This document shows positions 61,372 to 64,000 of a stretch of 64,000 nucleotides of DNA, piece after piece. The first letter of the stretch is position 1. The number at the start of each line of letters is the position of its first letter. The position numbers and the translations under genes are program-made. The notes beneath the pieces were generated by a model that ran no database searches, had not been told where the DNA came from, and saw only the letters and a list, made by a program, of their open reading frames with translations. Origin of the DNA: Chionoecetes opilio (Eukaryota > Arthropoda > Malacostraca > Decapoda > Majidae); the NCBI GenBank assembly GCA_016584305.1, contig JACEEZ010013885.1:107501-171500 (forward strand), read 5' to 3'.

Positions 61372-61605
61372 CTCTCTCTCTCTGTTGTCCATAAATCGAT
61401 TTGACGCTACTCTCTTATAAAGGTTTCCTAGTTATGATAGATGTCCACAAAACTGTACCTCTCCAGTATACACGTTGACCGTTCCCCCCTTCTCCTCGCT
61501 GTAGGCTGCCACGGCAAGGCAGGCTGACTGGGCGTGCCATGCTATATGGGTGTTGATGGCGCTGGTGTGTGGACTGTCCACAATGCAGTCAAAGTAGAGT
61601 GACAT
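45223..61605 (-). CDS. IFT140: Intraflagellar transport protein 140 (IFT-A subunit), 24 exons found
   Basis: Core subunit of IFT complex A, which drives retrograde ciliary transport and import of membrane proteins. Exons, 5' to 3': 61605-61459, 60567-60340, 60058-59916, 59786-59644, 59238-59063, 58495-58303, 57977-57832, 57722-57624, 54154-53935, 53394-53111, 52867-52708, 52154-52002, 51611-51454, 51040-50863, 50476-50311, 49021-48901, 48811-48647, 48306-48179, 47598-47300, 47082-46897, 46565-46347, 46022-45865, 45754-45571, 45438-45223. The first half is WD40 propellers ([23 protein letters not shown]). The second half is TPR helices with family-typical [52 protein letters not shown] and [20 protein letters not shown]. 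It ends in an acidic tail. About 1420 residues were recovered (human protein 1462). Exon 8 to 9 phases do not match, so an exon of length 1 modulo 3 is missing. Exon 10 has an apparent one-base deletion. Start: MSLYFD, seven bases after an acceptor, so a 5' UTR exon lies upstream. Confidence 0.96.
47862..48035 (-). repeat. Interspersed repeat copy in an IFT140 intron
   Basis: Shares AATATCAGGAAAAAATTAAT, CTCACTGTATCAAAATTGGA, CCGAAAATAGAAAGAAGAGC and AAGTCATGTACCATCA with three copies at 61725-62265. A-rich, no ORF, class unknown. Confidence 0.7.
49115..50088. repeat. 35-bp minisatellite, about 28 copies, in IFT140 intron
   Basis: Unit AAGTGTCATTCTAAGGCTGT followed by GAACAGTAACTTTAT (35 bp). 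Main variants are GACCAG for GAACAG, and a 34-bp form with TTTTAAGGCGTGATCAG. Variants are clustered and interspersed, as in arrays spread by unequal exchange. It fills most of the intron between exons 15 and 16. Confidence 0.95.
51648..51859 (+). mobile_element. piggyBac-type MITE, copy 4, in IFT140 intron
   Basis: TTAA at 51648-51651 and 51856-51859. Starts CCCCTTGAGACCCAGAACG and ends ATCTGGGCGTGAAGGAG. It lies about 40 bases upstream (in gene sense) of the acceptor of exon 13. Confidence 0.85.
52177..52388 (+). mobile_element. piggyBac-type MITE, copy 5, in IFT140 intron
   Basis: TTAA at 52177-52180 and 52385-52388. Starts CCCCTTGAGGCCCAGAACG and ends GATCTGGGCCTGAAGGGA. It lies about 25 bases from the acceptor of exon 12. 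Confidence 0.85.
52543..52692 (+). mobile_element. LINE 3' end fragment
   Basis: Matches the 3' UTR of the LINE at 28200-29100: CCCGAATTAAATTGGCCTAA, TTCTCTTACTGTCTTCTTTA, TAGGGACTGACAATTAAGCG, then CTTGTGATG and poly(A) (52671-52691). A T run replaces part of the middle. Severely 5'-truncated insertion in an IFT140 intron. Confidence 0.85.
55075..56798. repeat. 33-36-bp minisatellite, about 50 copies, in IFT140 intron
   Basis: The unit is CAGTACTGAGATTATGCAGG followed by AAACACACCCCTA, with variants CCTTC, ACATCTT and ACACCTA at the junction. Because 33 is divisible by three and the unit has no stops in several frames, open frames of up to 282 codons arise on both strands. They are not genes. 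One non-repeat interruption is at 56095-56115. Confidence 0.95.
56808..56925. repeat. Tandem duplicate of the IFT140 exon 8 border, lacking both MITEs
   Basis: CCTACGAGCACACTCTCTAC..CACCACCGCAGGCAAACA..AAAGGAATATGAGCATTAAAGTAGTTCAGT matches 56953-56984 + 57342-57398 + 57607-57620. In this copy the GGTA-family MITE (56985-57333) and the piggyBac MITE (57399-57602) are absent, so it is the pre-insertion sequence for both. Confidence 0.85.
56977..57341. mobile_element. GGTA-family MITE, intact copy
   Basis: The 349-bp element at 56985-57333 starts GGTAAATTTCCAGATGAACA and ends TTATCTCGAATAATACC. It is flanked by AAATTGTA / AAATTGTC (8 bp, one mismatch). The empty duplicate at 56808-56925 has AAATTATA once at this point, confirming the 8-bp duplication. 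Inverted arms flank (CCTAA)-like sequence. Confidence 0.9.
57395..57606 (+). mobile_element. piggyBac-type MITE, copy 6, in IFT140 intron
   Basis: TTAA at 57395-57398 and a mutated TCAA at 57603-57606. Starts CCCCTTGAGACCTAAAACG and ends GTGGGTGTGAAGGGG. It ends about 20 bases from the splice donor of IFT140 exon 8. Confidence 0.85.
60772..60858. repeat. Dispersed 80-bp block near the IFT140 5' end
   Basis: GGGCGCCATCTTGCTGCC..GGGCCTCTCCGTTCAC..AAGTTCTCAAGGCATGACC..CCCGCAGTATAT occurs here and again at 61649-61722, on either side of the first coding exon. A weaker relative is at 61014-61050. Confidence 0.75.
61318..61383. repeat. (CT)n microsatellite
   Basis: An interrupted CT run in the first coding intron of IFT140. 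Confidence 0.9.
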
Positions 61606-61724
61606 CTTGAACCTGGAAGGATAAACAAAGTTGTGAATAGACATGAGTGGGCGCCATCTTGCTGCCAGGGCCTCTCCGTTCACCCGTGTAAGTTCTCAAG
61701 GCATGACCCCGCAGTATATAAAAA

Positions 61725-62268
61725 AAAGATTATCAGGAAAAAGTTAATTACTCTCTGTATCAAAATTGGAAACGATAATAGAAAGAGCAAACTTCTTGAA
61801 AAAAAAGTCATATACCATCAGAATCTGATGTATAAAAACAAATCAATACAAATATGAAGGAAAAAAAGAATATCAGGAAAAAAAGTAAATTACTCACTGT
61901 ATCAAAATTGGAACCGAAAATAGAAAGAAGAGCAAAATTCTTGAAAAAAAGTCATGCACCATCAGAATCTGGCGTATAAAAACAAAAAAACAAAAAATAT
62001 GAAGGAAGAAAAGAATATCAGGAAAAAAAGTTAATTGGGTATTTAAATAATTATACCATAGCTAATTAGTTTTCATACGCCAGATTCTGGCATATTTATT
62101 TCCAGCTTTCTATTTTCGGTTCCAATTTTGATACAGTGAGTATTAATTAACTTTTTTCCCTGATAGTCTTTTTTTCCTTCAGATTTTCATTTTTTTTTTT
62201 TTATATGCTAGATTCTGATGGTATATGATTTGTGTTTTTTTCTTCAGAACTTTGCTCTTCTTTCCATT
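61725..62268. repeat. Three copies of an A-rich repeat, the last inverted
   Basis: About 61725-61860 and 61865-62035 are tandem copies of the repeat also seen at 47862. 62085-62265 is the same sequence inverted (CGCCAGATTCTGGCATAT, TTTCGGTTCCAATTTTGATA). The second and third copies would form a hairpin around 62050. Confidence 0.75.
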
Positions 62269-62382
62269 TTTACAACCCTTGTTCCGCCACTGGTCGTGAC
62301 TCGCCGTGACGCATTGTTACAGGTACACTACGGGATAATTACTCGTTAATTAAGCGTCAGAATTCTTGTTACTAACCTGAAT

Positions 62383-63160
62383 GGTTGGTGGTTGCAGTTA
62401 TATCAATCGATCAATCATTGGGGGAATACGCTGGGGGCTCGTCGCCTCACCAACCCTACGACGCCACTCCCGGGGGTCACCACGCGCGAGTCTCCATGCA
62501 GGCTCCTTTCCCATACCAAGCAGCTCTCGACAAGAAACATCAACTTGCCCCAGTCACGAGCCTTGTGGGTGCCCCCTTGGCCTCCTCCACGCCGGATTGT
62601 CTCTTACAGATACAACCCGATGGGAAGGATTGGTTTTAGGGAAGCGTACCACATGCCCATATAGCGGAAGTTGGCGTTGACGGACTATGCAGGTAATAGG
62701 CCTCGATTCAGTCTCATGGTGCAATCGCTGATTTGACACGTAATCATCCCAGCGATACCCCATGATTCTGCGAAGACACTTATTACCAAAGGCATTGATT
62801 CGTCTCTTCAAGTCACTATTTAGTGTCCATGTCTCACAACCATATAGTAAGACAGGGATCACAAGCGATTTGAAGATCCGGATCTTGTCCTCCTGCACAG
62901 GTACCGACAACGCCAAATACTCCCGCTGAGGGAGTCCATAACACCGTGGGCTATGCCAATCTGCCGTAAGACTTCTTGATGTGACCCGCCGTCATTATGT
63001 ACTGCGCTACCAAGGTATGTAAAACTTTCCAAGATCTGAATGTCCTCGCCGCACGCATGAACAGACTGTACTGCTTCATCTAGTAAGTCTCCAAACACCT
63101 GGACCTTGGTCTTAAGCCAGGAGACCTCAAGTCCCAAAGGCTTGCAGTTATATGCCACAT
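62383..63160 (-). pseudogene. Non-LTR retrotransposon reverse transcriptase, C-terminal part, frameshifted
   Basis: The - strand reads LEVSWLKTKVQVFGDLLDEA, ILESFTYLGSAVHNDGGSHQ and SIWRCRYLCRRT. After a frameshift near 62890 it continues KIRIFKSLVIPVLLYGCETW, GNKCLRRIMGYRWDDYVSNQ and VSVRDNPAWRRPRGHPQ. This is the post-catalytic region of the endonuclease/reverse-transcriptase protein of an RTE-like LINE common in crustacean genomes. Coding similarity runs on in another frame to about 62383, where the element ends. The N-terminal endonuclease and catalytic YXDD part are absent. Confidence 0.85.
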
Positions 63161-63183
63161 CTCAAATCCTTAACTTTCTTTTT

Positions 63184-63186
<3 letters not shown>

Positions 63187-63242
<56 letters not shown>

Positions 63243-63246
63243 TATT

Positions 63247-63286
<40 letters not shown>
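63187..63286. repeat. (TA)n microsatellite
   Basis: A TA run with a small inverted interruption (AATATATATATTATTATAAT). Confidence 0.95.
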
Positions 63287-63288
<2 letters not shown>

Positions 63289-63769
63289 GCATTTTCATAT
63301 GAATATGCATGTTCCATGCATACAAATGATTTTTTTTGAATAAAAGCTATTCCCAAAATCACAGATATATTAATTGCTCATTTTCACTTGTTCCAGGCAA
63401 CTCACTTTTTGTACTGTAAAGGAGCATGGCATCTTTTTTCTTGAAAATCAACTACCCAAGGAGGAGGAAAGATAGTTTATATTTATTTCAATGTCACAGG
63501 TGACATGTATACGCATTTTATGCAGAATTTATGAATTTTTACAAAAATAATCATTTTTACTCGCTAATAAATAAGCATACAAAATTACTTGGAGTAAGTA
63601 ACCATCATTTAACTCAGAAATGGTTGTTTTTTAAGGGTATGTACTTATGTAGCCATTTTGGTAAATAAATACGTTTTTCTATTTTTTGTGTAACATTTTC
63701 TGCAGTGGGTCCGACCGGACCCACGTTTCCATCCACGTCAGTCAAAATGAGCGTTACAGTTCTAGTGTT

Positions 63770-64000
63770 AATTAAGTGGCCTAAGAATACCCACATGGTG
63801 CCCATTGACTCTACCTACGATTGCAAGTGCATCGGAGGACACAGGGGGGCGGCATGAGCCTCTAATCACAGGCGCCACTATTAAAATCCTGCTTGTGCCA
63901 CCAAGGACGAGGGCCAACCATCACAGCCTTCAAGTGAACCACCAGGGCCTACCATCCCAGCCCTGGAGGTCACTGCCTACACACGCTATAGAAATAGAAA
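63770..64000 (+). mobile_element. SINE copy, 5'-truncated, running to the window end
   Basis: Matches the body of 25291-25701: AAGTGGCCTAAGAATACCCA, GCATCGGAGGACACAGGGGG, GCATGAGCCTCTAATCACAG, GAGGGCCAACCATCACAGCC, ending CGCTATAGAAATAGAAA. The tRNA-like head is missing. Confidence 0.85.

Overview
This window is eukaryotic, intron-rich and very repeat-rich. Long (GA)n, (CA)n, (TA)n and (CT)n tracts, an interspersed (TTAGG)n tract (the arthropod telomere unit), tRNA-derived SINEs, decayed LINEs and many small DNA transposons suggest an arthropod, most likely a decapod crustacean such as a crab. That assignment is inference from repeat character; no marker gene is present.

Three protein-coding genes can be supported. 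(1) An integrin alpha subunit on the + strand, 9578-20636. I assembled it as 22 exons that join in frame to 1073 residues: signal peptide, seven-bladed propeller with three calcium sites, leg domains, one membrane helix and a short GFF-type tail. (2) A + strand gene at 33120-35678, seven exons and 623 residues. It has a signal peptide, a low-complexity stretch and the carboxy-terminal beta-sandwich seen in CLCA-type (calcium-activated chloride channel regulator) proteins, but no catalytic/VWA part, and it ends in a very basic tail. (3) IFT140, an intraflagellar transport complex A subunit, on the - strand, 61605-45223, recovered as 24 coding exons. One propeller exon cannot be found, and exon 10 carries an apparent one-base deletion.

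Layout: 1-9500 is repeats (GA minisatellite, an old duplicated element, CT/CA tracts, a LINE tail, a piggyBac-type MITE). 9578-20636 is the integrin gene with SINE, LINE and MITE insertions in its introns. 20.6-33.1 kb is a transposon graveyard: a Tc1/mariner-type MITE, a Tigger/pogo element interrupted by a SINE, GA-rich tandem units, hAT-like MITEs and a LINE reverse-transcriptase fragment. 33.1-35.7 kb is the CLCA-like gene. 37.9-43.9 kb is a nest of transposons inside transposons, including a 2.77-kb hierarchical palindrome. 45.2-61.6 kb is IFT140, whose introns hold two large minisatellites and at least five MITEs. 61.7-64.0 kb is repeats, a decayed LINE reverse transcriptase and a SINE at the edge.

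The three genes share no obvious pathway: cell-matrix adhesion, a secreted or membrane-associated CLCA relative, and cilium assembly. The most unusual content is the mobile DNA. Several MITE families can be delimited to the base by their target-site duplications, and in two cases a pre-insertion empty site can be seen or reconstructed within the window.
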